The notes beneath the pieces were generated by a model. The model searched no databases. It was given only the letters and a program-made list of their open reading frames with translations, and had not been told where the DNA came from. A program made the position numbers and the translations under genes. Positions 32,644-41,041 of a DNA stretch of 49,982 nucleotides are shown piece by piece; the first letter of the stretch is position 1; each line of letters begins with the position of its first letter. The DNA comes from CAYJPV01 sp964396055 (GTDB lineage: Bacteria; Acidobacteriota; Vicinamibacteria; Vicinamibacterales; JAKQTR01), in assembly GCA_964396055.1 (NCBI GenBank), contig CAYNDV010000019.1:1-49982 (forward strand), read 5' to 3'.

Positions 32644-35094
32644 TCAGCGCAGGCCGGCTTCGCGGCGGGCCTGGGCCAGCAGCGGCAGGTCCTCGTCGGC
32701 GCCCTGCCACCAGGCAAAGAACTGATCGTAGGCGCGGCGGCTGGCGTCCGCCTGGCCGCCGGCGGCCAGTGACCGCGCCAGTCCGAGCTGGGCGAGCGGC
32801 ATCAACTTCTGGCCGGTGTACACGCCGGCGTGGTCGAGCATCTTCTGGAACGCGTCGCGCGCCGGCTGCCACTCGCCGGCGGCCAGGTGCGCCACGGCGC
32901 GTTCGTGGAGCGGGATGAGACCGTACTGCACCCCGAGTTCATAAGGCTGGATCGCGCGCAGGATCTCGAGGGCCCGCCGGGGACGCCCGCGCCCCGCCTC
33001 GAGGGCCGCACGGTACGACAGAACGAATCCCGCGAAGGGCTGCTCCACCTTCGGCCAGCCTTCGCGTTCGAACCGGTCGAGGATCCGTGAGACGGTGTCG
33101 AAGTCGCCTGCGGACACGGAGGCCTTGAGCGCGTCCACCAGCAGGTCGTTGCCGAGTTCGTCGCCGCGCGCCAATTGCGCCGCCGAGCGGCGCCGCGCAC
33201 GGTCGTTGAAGCCGCACAGGGCTTCGAAGCGGGCCTTGCGCAGTTCGAGCACGATCCACCGGAAGGCCGCGCCCCGCTGCAGAACCCAGGCCTGATACCG
33301 GTCCAGGTACTCGAGCGACTCCTGCAGGCGCCCGCGCCAGACGGCCTCTTCCGCCTCGGCCTCGAGAAACAGCGGCGTGGCCGCGTCCCGCGTGGCCGCC
33401 CACGCCCGTTCCCGGGCCACCAGCGCCTCGTCGCCGGTCAGGAAGCCGATGTGCAGCAACGTCACGTGCAGCACGTCGCTGTCGACGTGTGCGGCGATGG
33501 CGGCCTCGGCCACCTGACGGGCCTCGGCGTAGCGTCCGAGCGCTTCGTAGGCGCGAGCCACAGTCTGGTGAGCCAGGGCGCTGCGCGGCTCGAGCCTGAG
33601 CGCCTCGATGGCCTCGGTCAACGCCTCGGCAAACCGGCCCATGTCCATGTACAGAATGGCCAGCCGGCGCCGGGCGGACAGCCGCCGCGGGTACGCCTGC
33701 CGCATGGCCTCGAGCGTGGCGGTCATCCGGTCCCGGTCGCCCGTCATCACCGAGTGGTAGATGAGATCGATCTCGAGGCGCTCCGGCAACGTGACGCGAT
33801 CGCGCAGTTCGTAGGCGCGCGCGATGTGCGTCAGCGCCTCCTGCTCGTAGGCGAGACCCAGGGCGGTCCCCCCGAGGCGCGAGTGGGCCAGGGCAAACGC
33901 CGGGTCCAGCGCCACCGCCTCCCGGTAGAACTGCAGCGACTCGGCGCCCTGGCCGCGATCACGGGCCGCATCGCCCCGCCGCAGCGCCCGCAGCGCCTCG
34001 ATCGAGGGCGTCGTGGCCTGCGTCAGCGGCACGTCGTACGCCCCCACCGAGTCGCGCGATTCCCCCAGTTGCCGGCGCAGCGCCGAGGCGATGCGCCCCA
34101 GCACGCCCAGCACCTGGTCTTTCCCCGCCGCTTCCGCCTGCTGCCGGGCCAGCGCCTCGCCGGTGGCGCACGACACCGCCTCCAGCCCGATCGCGTACGT
34201 ACGCCCGAGCGGCGCAATCGAACCGGCGATCAGCACTGTCGCGCCCGCGCGCTCGCACACCTCGGCCCCCACCGCCCGGGTGACCGGCGTATCGGGCGCC
34301 CGCTGCATCTCGGTGAGCGTGCCCCGCACCTGCTCCCCGGCCAGCACCCGGAGGAAGGGCGACTGCTCCAGCTGCACCGCGAGCGCCAGCGGCAGGGTGT
34401 CGCCGAAGACGGGATCGCTCGTCGCGTTGTCGAACGCCAGGACGATGGTGTCGCGGTCGGTGAGCGTGGCGGCAGGCGCGCGCGTGAAGGTGCCCACCAG
34501 GGCCGCGAGGGCCGCCACGGCGGCGAGCGCGGCTGCACCGGCGAGCCATCGGCGCCAGCGCCGCGGCTGTGGCGCGCTCGCGGAGAGACCCGCCTCGACC
34601 GCCGGCGGCGCGGCGACGGAGGCGACGGCGGCGACGCCGTCGTCGCCACCGGCCTCTTGCGATCCCTCGGGCGTTCCATCACCAGGCGGCGCGTCAGCTG
34701 GTGCGTGCGCGTCTGTCCCGGGCGCCGCCGCCGACGCCGCGCCTTCCGGCAGCCACTCCACCGCCGCGAGCAGCCGGTATCCCCGCTTGGAAATCGTCTC
34801 GATGTACTGCGGCTCGCGGGAATCGTCGCCCAGGATCTGCCGGAGTTCGGCGATGCAGCGCACCATGCCCGACTCGGTGATGATGCGGTCGGGCCAGACC
34901 TCCGCCAGCAGTTCGTCCTTGAGCACGACACGGCCCTGGTGCCGGGCCAGGCACACCAGGACGTCCATCAGTTGCGGGCGGATCCGCAGGACCGTCGGTC
35001 CGGCAGTGAGGCGGTTGAGCGCGGGTTCGGCCAGCCAGCCGCCCACCCGGAAGTCATCGACACGCGTCGGCGGGGGCCGCAGCGGATCGGGCAT
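32644..35094 (-). CDS. Membrane-anchored winged-helix (OmpR/CadC-type) regulator with TPR domain, second paralogue
   Basis: The protein has 816 residues from ATG 35094; the frame continues upstream only through repeats and a gap. Residues 12-112 are the winged helix (RIRPQLMDVLVCLARHQGRVVLKDELLAEVWPDRIITESG, YIETISKRGYRLLAAV). A long Ala/Pro/Gly linker is followed by a membrane helix at 183-203, then the TolB-N-like part (IVLAFDNATSDPVFGDTLPLALAVQLEQSPFLRVLAGEQV) and TPR helices to the end (WQPARDAFQKMLDHAG). It matches 29440-31851 in order and in several motifs, so the pair arose by duplication. The HELQH gene follows 147 bases downstream on the same strand. DNA target and signal are unknown. 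Confidence 0.87.
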   Translation of the reverse strand: MPDPLRPPPTRVDDFRVGGWLAEPALNRLTAGPTVLRIRPQLMDVLVCLARHQGRVVLKDELLAEVWPDRIITESGMVRCIAELRQILGDDSREPQYIETISKRGYRLLAAVEWLPEGAASAAAPGTDAHAPADAPPGDGTPEGSQEAGGDDGVAAVASVAAPPAVEAGLSASAPQPRRWRRWLAGAAALAAVAALAALVGTFTRAPAATLTDRDTIVLAFDNATSDPVFGDTLPLALAVQLEQSPFLRVLAGEQVRGTLTEMQRAPDTPVTRAVGAEVCERAGATVLIAGSIAPLGRTYAIGLEAVSCATGEALARQQAEAAGKDQVLGVLGRIASALRRQLGESRDSVGAYDVPLTQATTPSIEALRALRRGDAARDRGQGAESLQFYREAVALDPAFALAHSRLGGTALGLAYEQEALTHIARAYELRDRVTLPERLEIDLIYHSVMTGDRDRMTATLEAMRQAYPRRLSARRRLAILYMDMGRFAEALTEAIEALRLEPRSALAHQTVARAYEALGRYAEARQVAEAAIAAHVDSDVLHVTLLHIGFLTGDEALVARERAWAATRDAATPLFLEAEAEEAVWRGRLQESLEYLDRYQAWVLQRGAAFRWIVLELRKARFEALCGFNDRARRRSAAQLARGDELGNDLLVDALKASVSAGDFDTVSRILDRFEREGWPKVEQPFAGFVLSYRAALEAGRGRPRRALEILRAIQPYELGVQYGLIPLHERAVAHLAAGEWQPARDAFQKMLDHAGVYTGQKLMPLAQLGLARSLAAGGQADASRRAYDQFFAWWQGADEDLPLLAQARREAGLR

Positions 35095-35508
35095 CCTTCG
35101 CTCCCCCAGCACTATAGCACCGCGTTCGTGCCGGCGGACGTCATGCAGGGCCGTCGTGCAGGGCTTCAGCCCTGCCGCTCGCACGTCCGGCTGAAGCCAG
35201 GCTAAAGCCGGACGCCACGAAAACCCGTCCGGCTGANNNNNNNNNNNNNNNNNNNNNNNNNNNNNNNNNNNNNNNNNNNNNNNNNNNNNNNNNNNNNNNN
35301 NNNNNNNNNNNNNNNNNNNNNNNNNNNNNNNNNNNNCACGTCCGGCTGAAGCCAGGCTAAAGCCGGACGCCACGAAAACCCGTCCGGCTGAAGCCGGACG
35401 CCACGAAAACCCGTCCGGCTGAAGCCGGACGCCACGAAGACCCGTCCGGCTGATCTGTCCCGTGCGACGGCGAGGAAGCCGGACGCCACTCGGTCGGCGC
35501 GTCGGACC
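35095..35508. repeat. Palindrome-rich intergenic region: 31-bp tandem units, loop insertion, and a probable false gap 35237-35336
   Basis: This 414-bp spacer is mostly repeat. GCAGGGCTTCAGCCCTGC is at 35158-35175. GTCCGGCTGAAGCCGGAC is at 35382-35399 and 35413-35430, and a third copy begins at 35444, each 31 bases apart, linked by GCCACGAAAACCC-type spacers. The copy at 35444-35484 has 23 bases inserted at the loop. The gap is flanked by the same 55 bases (35182-35236 and 35337-35391), so it is probably not real. No gene is visible. Confidence 0.88.
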
Positions 35509-38304
35509 CTACAGATCCGACGCGGCCAGCAGCCGCTGCTTCCCCACCGCCAGCCGGAACCCGACGACGGCCACCGCCGCAAGGCCGGCCCACACGACGA
35601 ACGACGGCCCCGTGTACCAGCGGCCGAGATCCGCGGAGAGCGGGAACCCGCCGCCCAGCGTCGACAGCACGAAGTTGGCCACCGCGAACGTCACGAGCCC
35701 GTAGCGCAGGAGCACGAACACCATGACGGCCGTGATCGAGATCCGGATCGTCAGCGTGAGCCACGGGTCGGTGCCGCCCGTCAGCGACTGCAGCACCGTG
35801 ATGGCCAGGAACACGGCGGCGGCCACCCATCCGCGGCGCAGCGCGACGACGAGCACGAAGATGAGGCTGAAGATCTGCAGCGATCCGACGATCGACGAAT
35901 GCAGCAGCGCGACAAACGCGTACGCCACGAGGCGCGTGCCGAGCAAGGGGTCGAAGTTCGGCGTCACCGGCTCGGGCGCCCAGGGCCCGACCAGGCGCGC
36001 GACGGCGAGCTGCACGAAGAAGAGCACGCCGAGGCCGACGCCGACCGTGGTGCCGATGAGCAGGTCGCGCCCGAACAGCCCGTCACGCACGCGGCCCGCC
36101 AGCAGGCGGTTCCACGTGATGACCGTGTGCGGCCAGCGGCGGCGCACCGAGGGTTCGAACGCCACGTAGAGGATCCACGCCATGCCCGCCGAGAACAGCG
36201 CGCCGGCGAGGCCCATGATCAGCAGAGTGGCTTCGGCCGTGCTGGCGACGTGGTCGGCGCTCAGGAACCACGCGAGCAGGATCAGCGCGCCCACCGCGAG
36301 CGCCAGCCGGCTGGCGCCGCGGCGATCGGCCCGCCCCTGCAGCATGTTGCGCCGCGCGAGCCAGGCGCACACCCCGGCCAGCACGAACACGATCACGAAC
36401 ACGGCCGCGTTGGCGATGCCGGCACCGGTGCCGCCGGCGGCGGCTTCCTGCCGCTCGGGACGCGTCCACGGCCCGATGACCCGGAAGAACACCGGCCGCC
36501 CGCGCCACGCCGCCGCCTCGAGGCGCAGCGGCGTCTCGGGCGCCGTGGCGCGCGTCCCGGTCCACGCGGCGCGCGCGTCGGCCATCGCCAGCGGCACCCA
36601 CGTGGGCGCCGCCTCGACGAACCGCGAGCGCTCGAGCCCCGCGGCCGCGAAGAGCCGATCCCAGTCGGGCGCCGGCGGGGTTGCCGGCGGCGTCTCTTCC
36701 ACCTGCGGCGGCACCGCCTCGTATCTCGTGAGACGGCCCGTGGTATCGAGCCACAGCCGGCGATCGCCCACCCGCATCGGCGGCGGGTCCGACGGCGTCA
36801 CGCGGCCGCCCCCCAGGCTGAACCCGACGAACACCCGCGGCACCAGATCCTGGTCGGACGCACGGTACCAGAAGAGCACCCCCGGCTCGTGCCCCTGCTG
36901 CATGGGCCGCCACCGGTCGGCCACGCGGCGCACGCGGTCGACATACAGGGCGTACTCGCTGTGCCAGGTGAAGCCGAAGGCCCGATCGACCGGCCGCTCG
37001 GGGTACCCGAACGTCTCCAGCATCTCTTCGGCCTTGTTCGCCAGCACGTCGGGCGGGTAGTCGAACGGCACGTGCCGCGAGAACCCGTCGTGGGCCACGA
37101 ACCCGACGGCCGCCGCCAGCAGGACGAGGCACGACACGAGCCAGGCCACCGCCGGCCGGATCGCGAGGCCCTGATTCTCGCCCGCCGCCGCCACCATCGC
37201 GGGCGACGGCGTCTCGCCGGCGGCCAGCGCCGCCGCCAGCGGATCGCCGCCGGGCAGCGCCGCCGCCACCGCAATCGCGGACCCCGGGCGCCGCTCGGGG
37301 TTCGCGTCGAGGCATCGGAAGATGACCTCCTCGATCGCCGGATCGAGTTCGCCGGCGCTGCTCGACAGGCTGGCGGGCTGCGACCGTTCCTGCTTCTCGC
37401 GGAGTTCGACGATCGACGCGGCTTCGAACGCGCGCTTGCCGGTGAACACCTCGTAGAGCACGAGGCCCAGCGCGTACAGATCGCTGTGCACCGTTGCCGG
37501 CCCGCCGCGCAGCAGTTCCGGCGCCATGTAGGCCGGCGTGCCCGCCACTTCGCGGCCCCCAGCCCCGTCGGCGTGGCGCACCTCGCCCGCAAGGCCGAAG
37601 TCCGTCAGCCGCACGCGGCCGCGCCCGTCCAGCATCACGTTGGCCGGCTTCAGATCGCGGTGCAGCAGCCCGCGCTCGTGCACGGCCGCGAGCCCGGCGC
37701 ACAACTGCCGCGCGATCTCGAGCGCCTTGTCGGCCGGGAACCGCCCGATCCGGCGCAGCGAGGTGGACAGATCCTCCCCGTCCACGTACTCCATCGTCAG
37801 GAAGCGGCGCAGCGCGCCGGGACCGCCCGTGGGGTCCTGCGTGTCGGAGACGTCGTACACGCGGCAGACGTTGGCGTGCGACACCTGCCGGGCGGCGCGC
37901 ACCTCGTCGAGGAAATGCGCGAGGCGCGCGGCGTCGTTGCCCAGTTCGCGGGGAATGAACTTCAGCGCCACCGGCTGCCCGAGCGTGAGGTCGTCCGCCC
38001 GGTAGACCTCCCCCATCCCGCCCTTGCCCAGCAGGCCGACGATGCGGTACCGCTGGGCCAGGAGGGTGCCGGCGGTGTAGTGGCTTCCGGCAGGGCTGAA
38101 GCCCTGCACTACGGCCGTGCCTTCGTGGCGTCCGGCTTCAGCCGTGCCTTCGTGGCGTCCGGCTTCCCTCGACTTCGCTCGGGACAGGTCAGCCGGACGG
38201 CTTGCGCCGATCGTGGTCGCGTCGGGATCGACCGGCTGTCCGCACGTCGGGCAGAAGCGGGTGCCCTCCGCAGTGAAGTTCTTGCAGGCCGGGCAGGTGG
38301 GCAT
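35509..38304 (-). CDS. Zinc-ribbon Ser/Thr protein kinase with multi-pass membrane C-terminus
   Basis: The protein has 931 residues from ATG 38304; a much longer frame upstream is antisense to the next gene and is rejected. Residues 1-23 form a zinc ribbon (Cys4, Cys7, Cys18, Cys21). Residues 36-72 are a linker encoded by palindromic repeats. The kinase domain spans about 86-345: GKGGMGEV at 93-100, Lys115 in VALKFIP, HRDLKPANVM with Asp217, DFG at 235-237, and APELL. A membrane helix is near 370, an extracytoplasmic domain follows, and at least seven more helices end the protein. It is an inner-membrane Hanks-type kinase. The divergent propeller gene shares its promoter region. Confidence 0.9.
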   Translation of the reverse strand: MPTCPACKNFTAEGTRFCPTCGQPVDPDATTIGASRPADLSRAKSREAGRHEGTAEAGRHEGTAVVQGFSPAGSHYTAGTLLAQRYRIVGLLGKGGMGEVYRADDLTLGQPVALKFIPRELGNDAARLAHFLDEVRAARQVSHANVCRVYDVSDTQDPTGGPGALRRFLTMEYVDGEDLSTSLRRIGRFPADKALEIARQLCAGLAAVHERGLLHRDLKPANVMLDGRGRVRLTDFGLAGEVRHADGAGGREVAGTPAYMAPELLRGGPATVHSDLYALGLVLYEVFTGKRAFEAASIVELREKQERSQPASLSSSAGELDPAIEEVIFRCLDANPERRPGSAIAVAAALPGGDPLAAALAAGETPSPAMVAAAGENQGLAIRPAVAWLVSCLVLLAAAVGFVAHDGFSRHVPFDYPPDVLANKAEEMLETFGYPERPVDRAFGFTWHSEYALYVDRVRRVADRWRPMQQGHEPGVLFWYRASDQDLVPRVFVGFSLGGGRVTPSDPPPMRVGDRRLWLDTTGRLTRYEAVPPQVEETPPATPPAPDWDRLFAAAGLERSRFVEAAPTWVPLAMADARAAWTGTRATAPETPLRLEAAAWRGRPVFFRVIGPWTRPERQEAAAGGTGAGIANAAVFVIVFVLAGVCAWLARRNMLQGRADRRGASRLALAVGALILLAWFLSADHVASTAEATLLIMGLAGALFSAGMAWILYVAFEPSVRRRWPHTVITWNRLLAGRVRDGLFGRDLLIGTTVGVGLGVLFFVQLAVARLVGPWAPEPVTPNFDPLLGTRLVAYAFVALLHSSIVGSLQIFSLIFVLVVALRRGWVAAAVFLAITVLQSLTGGTDPWLTLTIRISITAVMVFVLLRYGLVTFAVANFVLSTLGGGFPLSADLGRWYTGPSFVVWAGLAAVAVVGFRLAVGKQRLLAASDL
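38090..38198. repeat. Composite palindromic repeat inside the kinase coding sequence
   Basis: This stretch holds GCAGGGCTGAAGCCCTGC (38090-38107), two copies of a unit containing GGACGCCACGAAGGCACGGC on the gene strand, and GTCCGGCTT/CAGCCGGAC (38157-38198) with 24 bases inserted at the loop (38166-38189). The same parts occur in the intergenic region 35147-35484. Here they are in frame and encode kinase residues 36-72. Confidence 0.88.
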
Positions 38305-38331
38305 GACGCATGGTACCCGTCGGCGCTCCGA

Positions 38332-38441
38332 GTGCCAAGCTCCACCCGTCCGAGTGCCAGGCTCCACCCGTCCAAGTGCCAGGCTCCACCCGTCCGAGTG
38401 CCAGGCCTCACCCGTCCAAGTGCCAGGCTCCACCCAAATGA
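38332..38441. repeat. Five tandem 22-bp repeats in a divergent promoter
   Basis: Units begin at 38332, 38354, 38376, 38398 and 38420, each starting GTGCCAGGCTCCACCC or a close variant; the fifth degenerates after that core. The first four units alternate between GA and AA at their last two bases. The spacing is two DNA turns, and the array fills most of the 159-bp region between the kinase and propeller starts. Confidence 0.92.
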
Positions 38442-38463
38442 AAAGGGGTATGCTGGAGTTCCC

Positions 38464-41013
38464 ATGCGGATACTGCCCTTCCCGCTCCGTGTCTGTGCCG
38501 TCATGCTGCTGGCCGGCCACCTGGCCGGCGCCGCCGCCGAGGCGCAGGTGGGACGCCGGCTGTTCAGCACGCTGGGCCCCGACCAGGGCCTGCCCTCCGG
38601 CGCCATCATCACGATGACCCAGGACGCCGACGGCTTCCTCTGGCTCGGCACCGAGAACGGCCTGGTCCGCTACGACGGCGGCCAGGCGCGGCACTGGACG
38701 ACGGCCGACGGGTTGCCCTCGGGCTGGATTGCCCGGATCCGCCCCGCGCGCGGCGGCGGGCTGTGGGTGGGGACGCTGCGCGGCCTGGTCCGCTTCAAGG
38801 ACGGCCGCTTCGAACGCGCACGGTTCGGCGACAAGCCCTCGGACGTGTCGTCCGGGCTCTTCGAGGAGGACGGCCGGGGCCGCCTGTGGGTGGCCACCTC
38901 GGACGGCATCTACCTCCAGCAGGACGGCCTGCAGTTCCGTCGCCACGAGGCGGTCGTCGGCGGTCGCGTGCCGCTGATCGCGGCCGGGCCTCGCACCGGG
39001 GCGATCTACCTGGCATCCGAGCGCGGCATCCATGTGTTCCAGGCGGACGGCACGGTGTTGCTGTGGGGCCCCGCCGACGGACTGCCTCCCGACGGGCCGA
39101 CACTGGTGGTCGAAGACGGAGAGGGGCGGGTGTGGGCCGGGGCCGGCCGCACGCTGGTCGTCAAGCAGCCCGGCAGCGCCCGATTCGTGGATCAGTCGGC
39201 GCGCCTGCCCGCGAGCCTGTCGCCCAACAGCAGCCCGTTCCTGGAGGGCGACGGATCGGTGTGGCTGCCCACCCAGGGTGGCGCGCTGCGCCTCCACGGC
39301 GACGTGAGCGAAGTGATCGCCGCCGCCAGCGGATTGCCGTTCCGCTGGGTCCGATCGGTGATGCGGGATCGGGAAGGCACGCTGTGGATCCTCGGCCCGG
39401 CGCTGGCGAGGCTGCAGGGCAGCGGCCGCGTGTGGAACTACAGCCTGTCGGCCGACGCGTCGGGCGAGGTCGTGTGGTTCGTCACGCGCGACCCGGCCGG
39501 CCGGCTGCTCGTGGCCACCGACGACGGGGCCGCACGGATGGAACCGTCGGGCCTGGTCCGTATCGCCGGCACCGAGGGGCGCCGCATCAAGTACCTCACG
39601 GTGGACCACACGGGCCTGATGTGGCTGGTCAACACGATGGGCCCCACCCTGTGGCTGCGCCCGGGCGCGGCAGCGGCCGAGACGGCGCCGCTCGGCGAGC
39701 TGGGATCCGCCGTGAACAGCGTGTTCGAGGATCGGCAGCGCCGCATCTGGCTCGGTCACACGAGGCACGGCGTGCTGCGCTGGGACCCGCAGGCGCGGCG
39801 CCTGGTGCAGGAAGTGGCGCCCGCCTTCGTCCCGGCCGCGGCCCTGGGCGCGTACGGCATCCGCGAAGACGCGCAGGGCCGGCTCTGGGTCGGGTCGAGC
39901 GCCGGCCTGCTCGTGCGCGGCACCGACGGCGCGTGGCAGCGTTTCACGCAGAAGGACGGCCTGCAGCCGAACAGCGTCCGCGGCTTCGATTTCCTCGCCG
40001 ACGGCAGCGCGTGGGTGCACTACCAGGAGCCCGGCGGCCTCACGCGCGTCCGCGTGGACGGCGCCCGCCTGAGCGTGCTGGAGCACCGCACCACGGCGTC
40101 CGGTCTGCGCAGCAATCTGATCTATGCGGTCGACGTCGACGACCGTCAGCAGGTGTGGGTCACGACGGACCAGGGCCTGGGCCGCCTCGATCCGCCGCTG
40201 CACATCGGCCGGCACGACGGCATGGTGAGCGAGGATTGCGCCGTGCACGCCCTGCTGGCCGAGGGCTCACGCGTCTGGGCCGGCACGGCCGCCGGGCTGG
40301 TGCGGTTCGACAACGCCGACGAGCGCCGGCCGCAGGCGCCGCCCAGGGCCCACGTGCTGGCGGTCGACTACGGCACCACGCGTCTCGAACCGCCGTTTGC
40401 CACCATCGGCCCGATCCCGTCTGCGCAGGCCACGGTGTCGTTCCGGGTCGCGGCGCCTTCGTATGTGAACGAGCGGGCGCTGCGGTTCGAGGCCCGCCTC
40501 GTGGGCCTCGAGGACGAGTGGCGGCCAATCAGCGAGCGCTCGGTGCGGTATCCGGCCATGCGCGGCGGCGACTATCGCTTCGAGGTGCGCGCCGCGCTGG
40601 CGGATGGGCCGTTCGGGCCGCCCTCCGTCGTGGCGTTCGCGGTGCAGCCGCCCTGGTGGGGCACGTGGTGGGCGTCCCTGCTGCTCGGGTTCGCCGGCGC
40701 CGGCGCCATGGTCGGCCTGGTGAAATGGCGCGTCGGCGCCCTCGCCCGCAGCAAGGCGGCACTCGAGGTGCAGGTGGCCCAGCGCACGGCCGAGCTGCGG
40801 GCCCGCAACGCGGAACTCTCCGCCGCGCTCGGCACCGTGAAGCAGTTGACGGGCCTGCTGCCGATCTGCGCCCACTGCAAGAAGATCCGCGACGACAAGG
40901 GCTACTGGAACCAGCTGGAGCAGTACCTGCGCGAGCACGCCAACCTCGGCTTCTCGCACGGCATCTGCCCCGACTGCGCCAAGGAGCTGTACCCGGACCT
41001 GGACCTCTCGTAA
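38464..41013 (+). CDS. Two-component-propeller / Y_Y_Y sensor protein with C-terminal CxxC domain
   Basis: The protein has 849 residues from ATG 38464, with GGAG upstream. A signal peptide is at 1-28. Repeated propeller blades follow (FLWLGTENGLVRYDGG, GLWVGTLRGLVRFKDG, RIWLGHTRHGVLRWDP). A Y_Y_Y domain lies at about 620-715 (YVNERALRFEARLVGLEDEWRPIS), then one membrane helix near 735 and a coiled coil. In place of a histidine kinase, the cytoplasmic end is a short domain with Cys802, Cys805, Cys835 and Cys838 (ICAHCKKIRDDKGYW, FSHGICPDC), a type often attached to signalling proteins. The output is thus unclear. The divergent Ser/Thr kinase may be its partner. The TAA stop is part of a palindromic repeat. 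Confidence 0.87.
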   Translation: MRILPFPLRVCAVMLLAGHLAGAAAEAQVGRRLFSTLGPDQGLPSGAIITMTQDADGFLWLGTENGLVRYDGGQARHWTTADGLPSGWIARIRPARGGGLWVGTLRGLVRFKDGRFERARFGDKPSDVSSGLFEEDGRGRLWVATSDGIYLQQDGLQFRRHEAVVGGRVPLIAAGPRTGAIYLASERGIHVFQADGTVLLWGPADGLPPDGPTLVVEDGEGRVWAGAGRTLVVKQPGSARFVDQSARLPASLSPNSSPFLEGDGSVWLPTQGGALRLHGDVSEVIAAASGLPFRWVRSVMRDREGTLWILGPALARLQGSGRVWNYSLSADASGEVVWFVTRDPAGRLLVATDDGAARMEPSGLVRIAGTEGRRIKYLTVDHTGLMWLVNTMGPTLWLRPGAAAAETAPLGELGSAVNSVFEDRQRRIWLGHTRHGVLRWDPQARRLVQEVAPAFVPAAALGAYGIREDAQGRLWVGSSAGLLVRGTDGAWQRFTQKDGLQPNSVRGFDFLADGSAWVHYQEPGGLTRVRVDGARLSVLEHRTTASGLRSNLIYAVDVDDRQQVWVTTDQGLGRLDPPLHIGRHDGMVSEDCAVHALLAEGSRVWAGTAAGLVRFDNADERRPQAPPRAHVLAVDYGTTRLEPPFATIGPIPSAQATVSFRVAAPSYVNERALRFEARLVGLEDEWRPISERSVRYPAMRGGDYRFEVRAALADGPFGPPSVVAFAVQPPWWGTWWASLLLGFAGAGAMVGLVKWRVGALARSKAALEVQVAQRTAELRARNAELSAALGTVKQLTGLLPICAHCKKIRDDKGYWNQLEQYLREHANLGFSHGICPDCAKELYPDLDLS

Positions 41014-41033
41014 ATCAATCCCGGATTGATTTA
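41011..41033. repeat. Palindrome AATCAATCCCGGATTGATT with extended arms, between convergent genes
   Basis: The copy here has perfect 11-base arms (TAAATCAATCC and GGATTGATTTA) around one C. It contains the TAA stop of the propeller gene and lies 8 bases before the DUF6159-like stop. Other copies are at 44071, 46364, 48090 and, inverted, near 48128. Confidence 0.85.
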
Positions 41034-41041
41034 TACATCGG

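Noticed and set aside
35158..35484. CRISPR-like array
   Set aside because: The 31-bp units are directly adjoining with almost identical linkers; there are no unique spacers and no cas genes.
35509..40248. A 1579-codon minus-strand frame including the Ser/Thr kinase
   Set aside because: The part upstream of 38304 is antisense to the propeller gene and has no ribosome site or domain; high GC content opens such shadow frames.
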